Assembly (NCBI GenBank): GCA_051294375.1
Contig: CM119265.1
Location: 1 to 64,000 of the forward strand
Direction: 5' to 3'
Length of the DNA: 64,000 bases
Origin: Paraspadella gotoi
Taxonomy: Eukaryota; Chaetognatha
This document shows, piece after piece, positions 1 through 7,330 of the stretch; positions within the stretch are counted from its first letter, which is position 1, and each line of letters opens with the position of its first letter. The notes beneath the pieces are model-generated. The model made no database searches and was not told the origin of the DNA. It was given only the letters and a program-made list of their open reading frames with translations. Made by a program: the position numbers and the translations under genes.

Positions 1-40
1 TCATTCGTGAGGCAAAAGCATCACTCTTATCCCCGCCACA
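1..40 (+). repeat. 3' end of the 5' LTR of element I-1
   Basis: These 40 bases are identical to the last 40 bases of the complete LTR ending at 6321 and finish in CCACA, the conserved LTR end. The rest of this 5' LTR lies outside the window. Confidence 0.93.
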
Positions 41-42
41 CT

Positions 43-58
43 TGGCGAGACCGACATT
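43..58 (+). other. Primer-binding site of I-1 (tRNA-Trp-like)
   Basis: Two bases after the LTR end the sequence reads TGGCGAGACCGAC. It starts with TGG, complementary to a tRNA CCA end, and partly matches the complement of the tRNA-Trp 3' end known for the CsRn1 clade (TGGTGACCCCGACG). Sister copies read TGGTGAAAACCGACG (29677) and TGGTGAACCAACGACG (58604). The tRNA identity is inferred from clade knowledge. Confidence 0.65.
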
Positions 59-109
59 AGGACGAAGCCAACCTTCAAGAGGGAGAAGAAGAGGACCTCA
101 ACACCTTCT

Positions 110-185
110 GAGGTAAGATTGGGTGAATGAGATCGGGATTAAGCAATCACCCAATTCGCTCACGCCCTTCCTCTCTCTTTTTATC
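110..185 (+). promoter_or_regulatory. Leader module: splice-donor-like site, hairpin, pyrimidine tract (I-1)
   Basis: GAG|GTAAGA at 110-118 matches a strong 5' splice site. It runs into a perfect 9-bp inverted repeat, ATTGGGTGA (118-126) with TCACCCAAT (147-155), around a 20-nt loop containing GGGATTAAGC. CTCAC (159-163) and a pyrimidine tract follow. The same order with different but compensating stem bases occurs in I-3, I-7 and III-1. No clear 3' splice site follows in every copy, so splicing is unproven; a packaging or translation signal is equally possible. Confidence 0.6.
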
Positions 186-246
186 ATAAACGTCAACTGG
201 AGTCAACAATTTCGTCGACGAACGATCAGCAAGCCCAAACGCATCG

Positions 247-1328
247 ATGAGCGACTCCGACCTGCGCTCAAGACTCCGATCCGCTCAGCGCGTCACCGAG
301 GACCCTCGGGACGGCACGACATCGCTACAGGTCCCAATTGGATTCGGAAGAGGCACGCGATCTCGCTCGACATCACCGACATTCGTTGACGCCGCGCCGA
401 CCTTCAGTTTCGGAGGCGTCAACGCCGAAAACTTCCGCGACGCCGATATGGCCACCGGCGACTCGATTCCACGCGATTTGAACGACGAAAACGCCGAACT
501 ACGTGCAGCCCTCGCCGCTGCAACAAGGGCGTTAGAAAGAGCTTCAAATCGAAAACCGGATCTCCCGGAATTCGACAAGGACAACATAGAGATATGGATA
601 AAACGCGTGGAGGCTGCATACACGCGCGCCGGCGTCGTCACACCAAAGGCAAAATTCGCTCATTTAGAGTCGAAAATTGGAGTGAAAGAGACCCAAAGAT
701 AAATCAGTTCCTCTACGGCGAAACGACGGAGGAAACGTGGGGACTCTTTCTGGAATACCTGAGAAAGGAGTACGGGCTCACCCGTCGCCAACAGGCGGCC
801 AATTTATTGGACGCCATCGACTCGGACGGCATGAAGCCGTCAAGAATCCTCGCGCGCCTTGAGGAAAGAACCCGGACCCTAACCTTAGACGACGTCCGCA
901 AGGAAAGAGTTCTGAGGGAGTTGCCTGCAGCAGTGCGTCGACAACTTGAAGACAAAGCTGATGAGTTATCAGCATCGAAGCTTTGTGAATTGGCGGATCG
1001 GCATTTTGATAGTGAGGGAAACCTCAAAATCAAACAATCTTCTTCTCTCATCAGCCACGTCGAACAGGGAAGGCGAGAGCAAAGCGAAACAGATTCTGGA
1101 GAAGAGGAGAGCATCAACGCCATCGCCAATAACCGGAAGAAGACCTTCAATGGAAAAAAGAGGCAATATCAGGCGCCAAAGGGCAAATCAAAGTCGAAAC
1201 TCCTCACTTTATGCCAAAAACATGTGAAATTTGGCGACGACGCCTGGAGCTGTGAGCCTGGGTGCTCAAAGTATGAGGAGACCAAGAAAAAGAGTGAGGG
1301 AAACGGAAGAGGGGGACGACGTCGGTGA
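247..1328 (+). CDS. gag: Gag of element I-1 (one-base frame disruption)
   Basis: Structural Gag protein of a CsRn1-like Ty3/gypsy element, expected to form the cytoplasmic particle and bind genomic RNA. The ATG at 247 is conserved with I-3 and I-7 and gives an N-terminus with a GFGRG motif, an Ala/Leu-rich helix and the capsid region (KPDLPEFD onwards). Near the C-terminus LCQKHVKFGDDAWSCEPGC is a C-x2-H-x9-C-x3-C finger. The frame breaks near 690, where I-2 has one more G (GAGGACC versus GAGACC); read through this, the product is about 360 residues as in sister copies. The end is a TGA at 1326-1328 that overlaps the Pol frame. The single-base loss could be an assembly error. Confidence 0.88.
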
Positions 1329-1340
1329 ATGCCGTCCCCC
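1298..1340 (+). promoter_or_regulatory. -1 ribosomal frameshift signal (I-1 gag-pol)
   Basis: G GGA AAC (1298-1304) lies in the Gag frame as X XXY YYZ. A 6-nt spacer follows, then a perfect 8-bp stem, GGGGGACG (1311-1318) with CGTCCCCC (1333-1340). The Gag TGA (1326-1328) is in the 14-nt loop. Slipping back one base at AAC gives an open frame into Pol. The heptamer is conserved in every assessable element of the window, and G GGA AAC is a known retroviral gag-pro type slip site. Confidence 0.85.
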
Positions 1341-4300
1341 AATCATCAGATAAATCACCGATGCAAAGTGACCTCCTTTTCATTCGCGACTCAAAGGACA
1401 AAACCAAATGGTTAGTTGACGGGGGAGCGCTCCTGTCAATAGTCCCTCCAACACAAGAACAACGTCGAAAGGGCCCAAATCCAGAAGTAAAGCTTCAGGC
1501 CGCCAACGGCTCACCGATAAGTTGTTTTGGAAAGATTGAAAGGACTGTGCAATTAGGCAAACGAAATTTTCAATACGAATTTATAATCGCTGACGTTAAA
1601 CAGCATATTTTGGGAGCTGATTTTTTGGCAGACAATTTCTTAGCCCCAAACCACCGTGACGGTTTATTGTTGGACCTACGCGACTATTCAGTCATCGCAG
1701 CGTCAATAACGTCGACAGCGTCAGAAACCACAGCACATGTACACTTCGTAGATCGGCAAGGAGAGAAGTATTACAAACTTCTGGACTCATTCCCCTCGCT
1801 CTCGACACCCACGTTTGAACTCAAAGAGCCTAGACACGGAGTAACTCACGCCATCCCCACTGAAGGCAGGCCTTGCCAATCAAGGGCCCGCCGATTGGAT
1901 CCGGAGAAATTAGCCGTCGCTAAAAAGGAACTGGAAAAAATGGTTTCCCTTGGCATTGCCAAGCGCGGCAAATCAGAGTGGTCGTCACCACTGCACGTCG
2001 TCTCCAAGCCAGACGGCGGATGGAGGTGTTGTGGGGACTATAGGCGGTTAAATGCACAAACAATAGACGATAAATACCCGGTTAAGCTATTATCAGACTT
2101 CAACTCGCAATTAGAAGGCAAAACCATCTNNNNNNNNNNTGACTTGTTGAAGGGATATCACCAGATCCCGGTGAATGAAGCTGACATCAAAAAAACCGCG
2201 GTAATTACACCATTCGGGCTATATGTGTTTCCCCGCTGTCCATTCGGCCTCAAAAATGCTGGACAAGATTTCCAGCGGTTGATGGACGAGATTCTGGGGG
2301 ATATTCCCCATACGTTTGTATACCTGGACGATATTCTCGTCGCATCGACAACGCCTGAAGAGCACTATGAAGACCTTGAACGAGTATTCAAGGCCCTCGA
2401 CGCAAATGGCCTTGTAGTGAACACTAAGAAGTGCTTACTAGGACAAGAGTCGCTCGAATTCTTAGGTTTCTTAGTAGACAAAAACGGGGTTCGACCATTG
2501 CCAGAAAGAGTGCAGACGCTACAGGAGACCACCAGGCCAACAACCATCAAAGAACTGCAGCGATTCCTGGGCATGATAAACTATTATCGCCGCTTTATAC
2601 CCAGGGTCGCTCATCGTTGTGCAGCTCTTTATGAGGCCTTAAGTGGCAAACCCAAAACGCTCAACTGGACAACGGAGTGCGAAAAAGCCTTCACTGCAAT
2701 AAAAGAAGGCCTCATCCAGGCAGCGTTGTTACATCACCCAAGAACTGGAGCACAGCTTTGCGNNNNNNNNNNCGCGTCCGACCAAGCAGTGGGCGCCGTC
2801 CTTGAGCAGCGAGGCCCGAAAGGTTGGGAGCCTCTGGCCTTCTTCTCGGCCAAGCTCGCCAAAAATCAGAAGCTTTGGCCGCCGTTCGATAAGGAACTCT
2901 TCGGCGCCTTCAAGGCGGTCCGCCATTTTAGGCATTGGATAGAGGGCCGTTCATTCACTCTATACACGGACCACCAAAGCTTGGTGACGGCAATACGGAA
3001 AAAATCTGAGCCACAGACGATGCGTCAGTCCTACCAGTTATCAGTCATCGCGGAATTTACGACTGACGTCCGCTATCTGAAGGGCAAGGCCAATGTGGTG
3101 GCCGACGCCCTCTCCAGACCAAATGCTCAACCACCAACGCGTCAAACACCAACAGACCCGCCGACATCATCGTCAACGCCTTCAGTGCCGTCGACGACAA
3201 ATTCGACAGAGCCGACGCCACCATCAGCGCCTCTAGTAGCGTCAACAGCATCGACAACGCCCTCAGCGACATCGACGCCATCATCGACGCCTTCAGCGAC
3301 AGCGACGCCATCATCGACGCCTTCAGCGAATTCGACGCCAACATCGACGCCTCCAGCAGCATCGACACCAGCGTCAACGCCCCAACAAGCGTCAACGTCA
3401 ACATCAGCGTCATCAGCAGACTCAAAATCGATCAAACCAAATCGCATGGAAGATACAATGGCGCTGATAGCGTCATTAACGTCATTCGAAGTGGACTTCG
3501 AGCAAATGGCAAGCGAGCAAGCTCTGGATTCAGAATATCAACAGATCGCAGAGGAGGCCAGATCGGGCCTAACATTTCGAAAAATAAAAATCGGAAATCA
3601 GGACCTCTTAGTTGATATATCAAATGGGCCGGCTCGACCATTTGTGCCAGCAGCATGGCGCAAAAGAATCTTTGATATCATACATGGATTAGGACATCCA
3701 GGCGTCGACGCTACAAGAAAGGCGATAGCAGCAAAATTTGTCTGGAAAAACATGCGCCAAGACGTATCACAATGGGCAAGAGAATGTGTAGAATGCCAAA
3801 GGGCCAAAATTACTCGACACATAATCCCTGAGATAGGCGAGTTCAAGATACCGCCACGTAGGTTCCAGCATGTCAACTTAGACTTGGTAAAAATGCCAAG
3901 CTCAAACGGATACAAACATTTACTTACAATAGTAGATCGTTTTTCTAGATGGCCAGCGGCCATCCCGTTACAAGACACCTTGACAACGACAATATTAGAT
4001 GCACTGAGTTATGGCTGGATCAGCATATTTGGGACCCCCTCAGTAATCACTACTGATCAAGGAACTCAATTTAATTCAGCGTTATGGAAACAGCTCGTCA
4101 AACAATGGGGGATAAAACACCAAACAACAACATCATATCACCNNNNNNNNNNCGGCTTAGTCGAGCGTTTCCATCGACGGCTTAAGGAATCATTACTCGC
4201 TCTTGGAAACGAGGATAAAGAAAAATGGTTTTGGCGATTACCGATGACTCTATTAGCGATTAGAACCACAGTAAAAGAGGACATCGGAGCATCAGCAGCT

Positions 4301-5248
4301 GATATGGTTTTTGGCGAAGGAATCGGCGTGCCTGGATGCATCATCGACAGCGCCCAAAGCGACGACGAGACACTCCAGCGCCAGCGCCGTTCTCAACTCG
4401 CCAGCCTTAGAGTCGAAGTGGCCCGTCTGCAGCCAATAGCGACATCAGCGCATCACAAACCAGCCATTCACATCCCCAACGACCTCGAATCCGCGAAATA
4501 CGTCTTCGTCAAGCGAGCTGGCGTCAACCCGCCATTGATTCCGCCTTACGANNNNNNNNNNCGAGTAATTAGTCGAAGAGGATTGAATATAACGATCGAA
4601 ATCCCCAGCAAAGGCCGCGAAACAATTAATATTGCTCGCGTCAAACCAGCTTGCATTAGCGACGACACGCTGGAGGTCGACTCAGGACACCCTCAACGCC
4701 GCCAACCTGGCCGTCAACCTGGGTTGAGAACTCGGAGAGCATCGCCCACAACTCGAGTGACAAGATCGCGAAATCAGCGCGCCGAATCACCCGAGTCGAC
4801 TAGCTTTACTCCTCCTGCTCCTCTCAATCCTCGATCACCTGGGATCGCTCCTCCTCCTCCCCCTGTTTCTCCTACTCCCTCCTCCTCTTACCCACATGAA
4901 CCCCCAACCACCCCAGACCACCCCCCACCCCCTTTTCGATTTTCCTCCCCATCTTCAGGTCTTCCCGAGGCGACGAGTAAATTGCAATTAGCATNNNNNN
5001 NNNNCGAAGAAGAAAAATCCGACGAAGAGCGGGAGAAACGAAATCAAGGGCCAACGATGGAGAGATTCAGCAAACCAACAGCAGAAAACTTCTCAAGACG
5101 AGCAACAAGCAACACCCGTCCAACATACTCCGTCGTACTGAAGGAGATGCTGCGTCGTCAAGAGATACAAAACAAACAAAGACAAACAAACAAACAAGAA
5201 CAAAAAGAAGAAAAAATTAAAACAAAACCCCCCTGTCGGCCTAACTGA
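1325..5248 (+). CDS. pol: Pol polyprotein of I-1 (PR-RT-RNase H-integrase)
   Basis: Polyprotein that matures Gag-Pol, copies the RNA genome and integrates the cDNA. There is no ATG at its start: the frame opens with GTG overlapping the Gag TGA, so expression should be by -1 frameshift. Domains in order are a protease with LVDGGALLSIVPP (Asp-Gly-Gly, not Asp-Thr-Gly), ILGADFLA, RT with [10 protein letters not shown] and [11 protein letters not shown], RNase H with LYTDHQSL and VADALSRP, a Ser/Thr/Pro/Ala-rich linker (3120-3425), integrase with H-x3-H and C-x2-C finger, TTDQGTQF and GLVERFH of the DDE core, a GPY/F module, a Pro/Ser-rich tail and a final RPTYSVVLKEMLRR motif. Five 10-N runs keep the frame. 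Otherwise intact at about 1307 residues. Confidence 0.93.
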   Translation: MNAVPQSSDKSPMQSDLLFIRDSKDKTKWLVDGGALLSIVPPTQEQRRKGPNPEVKLQAANGSPISCFGKIERTVQLGKRNFQYEFIIADVKQHILGADFLADNFLAPNHRDGLLLDLRDYSVIAASITSTASETTAHVHFVDRQGEKYYKLLDSFPSLSTPTFELKEPRHGVTHAIPTEGRPCQSRARRLDPEKLAVAKKELEKMVSLGIAKRGKSEWSSPLHVVSKPDGGWRCCGDYRRLNAQTIDDKYPVKLLSDFNSQLEGKTIXXXXDLLKGYHQIPVNEADIKKTAVITPFGLYVFPRCPFGLKNAGQDFQRLMDEILGDIPHTFVYLDDILVASTTPEEHYEDLERVFKALDANGLVVNTKKCLLGQESLEFLGFLVDKNGVRPLPERVQTLQETTRPTTIKELQRFLGMINYYRRFIPRVAHRCAALYEALSGKPKTLNWTTECEKAFTAIKEGLIQAALLHHPRTGAQLCXXXXASDQAVGAVLEQRGPKGWEPLAFFSAKLAKNQKLWPPFDKELFGAFKAVRHFRHWIEGRSFTLYTDHQSLVTAIRKKSEPQTMRQSYQLSVIAEFTTDVRYLKGKANVVADALSRPNAQPPTRQTPTDPPTSSSTPSVPSTTNSTEPTPPSAPLVASTASTTPSATSTPSSTPSATATPSSTPSANSTPTSTPPAASTPASTPQQASTSTSASSADSKSIKPNRMEDTMALIASLTSFEVDFEQMASEQALDSEYQQIAEEARSGLTFRKIKIGNQDLLVDISNGPARPFVPAAWRKRIFDIIHGLGHPGVDATRKAIAAKFVWKNMRQDVSQWARECVECQRAKITRHIIPEIGEFKIPPRRFQHVNLDLVKMPSSNGYKHLLTIVDRFSRWPAAIPLQDTLTTTILDALSYGWISIFGTPSVITTDQGTQFNSALWKQLVKQWGIKHQTTTSYHXXXXGLVERFHRRLKESLLALGNEDKEKWFWRLPMTLLAIRTTVKEDIGASAADMVFGEGIGVPGCIIDSAQSDDETLQRQRRSQLASLRVEVARLQPIATSAHHKPAIHIPNDLESAKYVFVKRAGVNPPLIPPYXXXXRVISRRGLNITIEIPSKGRETINIARVKPACISDDTLEVDSGHPQRRQPGRQPGLRTRRASPTTRVTRSRNQRAESPESTSFTPPAPLNPRSPGIAPPPPPVSPTPSSSYPHEPPTTPDHPPPPFRFSSPSSGLPEATSKLQLAXXXXEEEKSDEEREKRNQGPTMERFSKPTAENFSRRATSNTRPTYSVVLKEMLRRQEIQNKQRQTNKQEQKEEKIKTKPPCRPN

Positions 5249-5312
5249 CAGTCGGAGCTCTGCATCCATCAGCATCCACGACGATCTTCCTCCCGTATGC
5301 TCCAACTGCCAG
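5245..5312 (+). other. 3'-UTR hairpin of I-1
   Basis: CTGACAGTCGGAGC (5245-5258), starting one base past the Pol TAA, pairs with GCTCCAACTGCCAG (5299-5312), 12 of 14 positions. I-3 and I-4 keep the stem with a G-C to A-T swap and have 13 of 14 pairs. The loop contains a conserved TCTTCCTCCCG. Function is unknown. Confidence 0.6.
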
Positions 5313-5584
5313 TGCCTACAGTATCGGTGTACATATTAAGTTTTGTAAATTTTAGTAATTTTAGTAATCGAAACCTTTTTGAATGTTATGGATTTGTTAT
5401 GGAATTGTAAATGCCGATCGAAGTATTTTTGCATGTTTATACCGGTCGTTAAACCAATCGTTTTTATTTTACACATTTTATATATTCGTATNNNNNNNNN
5501 NTCAAATTGTTATCAACATACTTTCAAACACTCAGATGGACGACAACGTATATGTTATAATTTTATTACCCGTTAAATTACAAC
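5313..5584 (+). other. 3' untranslated region of I-1
   Basis: AT-rich stretch without ORFs of note between the 3'-UTR hairpin and the polypurine tract. It contains repeated TGTTATGGA-type words and a conserved CAGATGGACGACAAC block near 5533 shared with I-3 and I-4. A 10-N run is at 5492-5501. Confidence 0.6.
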
Positions 5585-5591
5585 AGGGGGG
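5585..5591 (+). other. Polypurine tract of I-1
   Basis: AGGGGGG immediately precedes the 3' LTR (then CT|TGCGG). The same A-plus-six-G tract precedes the LTRs of I-3 and I-4, and its complement flanks the 3' LTRs of family II, as expected for the plus-strand primer of an LTR element. Confidence 0.85.
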
Positions 5592-5593
5592 CT

Positions 5594-6321
5594 TGCGGCC
5601 ACCTGAGACAATCGAATCTTATTTAATTTAGAACAAATTGCTCCACAACGGGACTCGAACCATCGAGCTCAGGCCTGGTACACTGAGAGCGACAACTCTC
5701 AGCCATCCAGCGGGCCGAGATCTTTGCAACTAAAACCTTTATATAAAGCTTTAAAACAGATCTCGAAAGCCTTTTGTTTTCTCTGAAACAGTTTGATTGA
5801 TTCATCTGATTTGTAGATGGCTTCCCGCCAAAGAAATCAACTGATTGTTTACTTCTATTGATTGTATTCTTTAGTTGTCAGTCTGCTGGATTTAAACTTG
5901 AAATACAAATGTTCTATTAAAACATTTCTTCATCTGTGTTTTTATTAATAATGTAATAAATACATTAACACTGAGAAAAACAGTTGAAATCGAATCTCGA
6001 ATGCTTTTATCTCTGAATTAATTAATCTTCGACTTTTTAATCTACAAATTAATTAATCTCCGACATTTTATTCTACATTCGAATCTCTATTAATTAATTA
6101 ATCTCGATCCCGTTTTAATCAATGTGAAACTAAATAATTAATCAATTGAAACAAATAAACTGTCTCTTGATCATCAATTATTTCTGGAATCACGTGACTA
6201 CGTTTTCCCTGCGCCACGCTCGTCCCTGTGAGCTACGCCAGCAACTCGCTCCGCTTAGAACTAAGTCACTACGTCGTCGTGTCATTCGTGAGGCAAAAGC
6301 ATCACTCTTATCCCCGCCACA
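5594..6321 (+). repeat. 3' LTR of I-1
   Basis: 728-bp LTR from TGCGGCCACC to CCACA, bounded by the polypurine tract on the left and telomeric GGGTTA on the right. A palindromic TATATAAAG at 5740-5748 is a candidate TATA box, and AATAAA near 5954 a candidate poly(A) signal. An antisense tRNA-like module lies at 5641-5717. It is nearly identical to the I-2 LTR at 13168-13898. Confidence 0.92.
5641..5717 (-). other. Antisense tRNA-like module in the I-1 LTR
   Basis: Read on the - strand it starts GGCCCGCTGG, has an A-box-like TGGCTGAGAG, a perfect CTGAG.AG/CT.CTCAG hairpin in the anticodon-arm position, and a B-box GGTTCGAGTCC about 44 nt downstream. The T-stem is poor and no acceptor stem closes neatly, so this is not a canonical tRNA gene. 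It may be a relic or a TFIIIC-binding module. Confidence 0.5.
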
Positions 6322-6336
6322 GGGTTAGGGTTAGGG

Positions 6337-6377
<41 letters not shown>

Positions 6378-6441
6378 GGTTAGGGTTAGGGTTAGGGGGG
6401 GGTAGGGTTAGGGTTAGGGTTAGGGTGGTTAGGGTTAGGGT
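6322..6441 (+). repeat. Telomeric (TTAGGG)n tract between I-1 and II-1
   Basis: About 120 bp of GGGTTA repeats with a few variants (TTTAGGG, a G8 run). The left junction reads CCACA|GGGTTA and the right junction GGGT|TGTAGAT. Confidence 0.97.
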
Positions 6442-6792
6442 TGTAGATGGCGTAAACAACTCACTTTGTGACGAGATGACGCCACCTGATGATTGAGTCG
6501 ATCGGCGAGTGAATGGAGTCGATCGAACGAAAGTGGGCGTGGCCTTCGAGTTGGCGTCGCTTCTGGCGCGGCGTTGGCGTCGCGAGAGGTCAATGAAGTT
6601 GATGGCGTGACTCGGGAAGACCAGAGGTAGGATTCGATAGAGTTATTAGCCTTTTAACCCAAACGCGGAAGTGACGCTGACGTTGGCGTTGACGCACGTG
6701 GCGTGATGTTGTTTATTGAATGTTTGTTAAAATTGACTAAACCAACTTGTTTGGTTATTGATTAAAATGGAACCTTAATAAAATAATCAAAG

Positions 6793-6838
6793 CATATAGA
6801 TATTCCATTTACTAATTAGTAATTGCAATATCTATATG
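6793..6838 (-). other. LTR hairpin of II-1 (3' LTR)
   Basis: CATATAGATATT and AATATCTATATG form a perfect 12-bp stem; the loop holds a smaller TTACTAATTAGTAA palindrome. The stem is kept in the LTRs of II-2, II-3 and II-4 while the loop differs. It could be an RNA structure in R/U5 or a protein-binding palindrome. Confidence 0.6.
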
Positions 6839-7114
6839 AGCAATAACAATGCAATGTAAATGAATTAATAATGAAGTAGTAAAACGATTAACAATAATTA
6901 TTAACGAGTCTTTTCGATGTGAATAATTTTGTTTAAACTGATTAAAAGATTTTCCAGACCTTGTGGAAACAACAAAGTAAAAACATATGTTTAAAAATAA
7001 AATATTAAATGATCATTTGTTCTAAAACAATAAAAGAGCAATCTGATTATATAACGAATGAGTTATACAAGTTATATAAGTTAGTTTAAACATTCTAATG
7101 TCATCGGACTGAGT

Positions 7115-7178
7115 GGCGATGCTGGTAGAGTCGCCGCTCGTGGATCGAAGGTCCCGAGTTCGAGACCAGTCCATCGCC
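7115..7178 (+). other. tRNA-like module antisense to II-1 (3' LTR)
   Basis: 64 nt with a perfect 7-bp acceptor-like stem GGCGATG/CATCGCC, an A-box-like TGGTAGAG, and a B-box-like GAGTTCGAGACC, followed within three bases by a T5 run resembling an RNA polymerase III terminator. In II-3 the stem is GGCGACG/CGTCGCC, so the pairing is preserved by a compensating change. The T arm is not canonical. Confidence 0.6.
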
Positions 7179-7322
7179 TCTTTTTATTATTATTATTATT
7201 ATTTATAAAATCGATTCGAGTATAAATATGAGTTCGAAAAAAGGTTCTGTATCGATCTGAGATGGCCATTAACTGCATGGATGGATCAACTGTGGATAAA
7301 TAATATCGGGTTCGAATCTACA

Positions 7323-7330
7323 TCCCCCCC
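7323..7330 (-). other. Polypurine tract of II-1
   Basis: TCCCCCCC on the + strand, GGGGGGGA in element sense, immediately upstream of the 3' LTR. The equivalents are at 16150-16157, 23084-23090 and 36989-36996. Confidence 0.85.

Larger units (their letters stand above)
6442..7322 (-). repeat. 3' LTR of II-1
   Basis: 881-bp LTR of the reverse-oriented element. Its ends are TGTAGAT and ATCTACA, a 7-bp inverted repeat including TG/CA. The left end abuts telomere and the right end abuts the antisense polypurine tract. A 12-bp inverted repeat is at 6793-6838, a candidate TATA box in element sense near 7073-7079, AATAAA in element sense near 6709-6714, and a tRNA-like module on the opposite strand at 7115-7178. 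Confidence 0.92.

Noticed and set aside
113-230. 5'-UTR intron of family I
   Set aside because: The donor is convincing in several copies, but a conserved acceptor AG after the pyrimidine tract is missing in I-3 and III-1, so an intron is not annotated.
123-389. Small ORF overlapping the leader and the start of gag in I-1 and I-2
   Set aside because: It shares the region with Gag in another frame, is not kept in I-3 or I-7, and has no recognisable motif.
3057-3447. Antisense ORFs over the linker and other long antisense ORFs
   Set aside because: They are by-products of the repetitive Ser/Thr/Ala codons or of GC-rich pol and are not conserved between copies.
4562-5248. Envelope gene or chromodomain at the 3' end of pol
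   Set aside because: No signal peptide, transmembrane segment or chromodomain pattern is seen after the GPY/F module, and the polypurine tract follows within about 340 bp of the Pol stop.
6322-6441. CRISPR-like or satellite array
   Set aside because: The repeats are simple telomeric hexamers without spacers.
7115-7178. Canonical tRNA gene
   Set aside because: The acceptor-like stem and T-run are good, but the module is only 64 nt, the T arm does not pair in the standard way and no clear anticodon arm is present, so I call it tRNA-like only.
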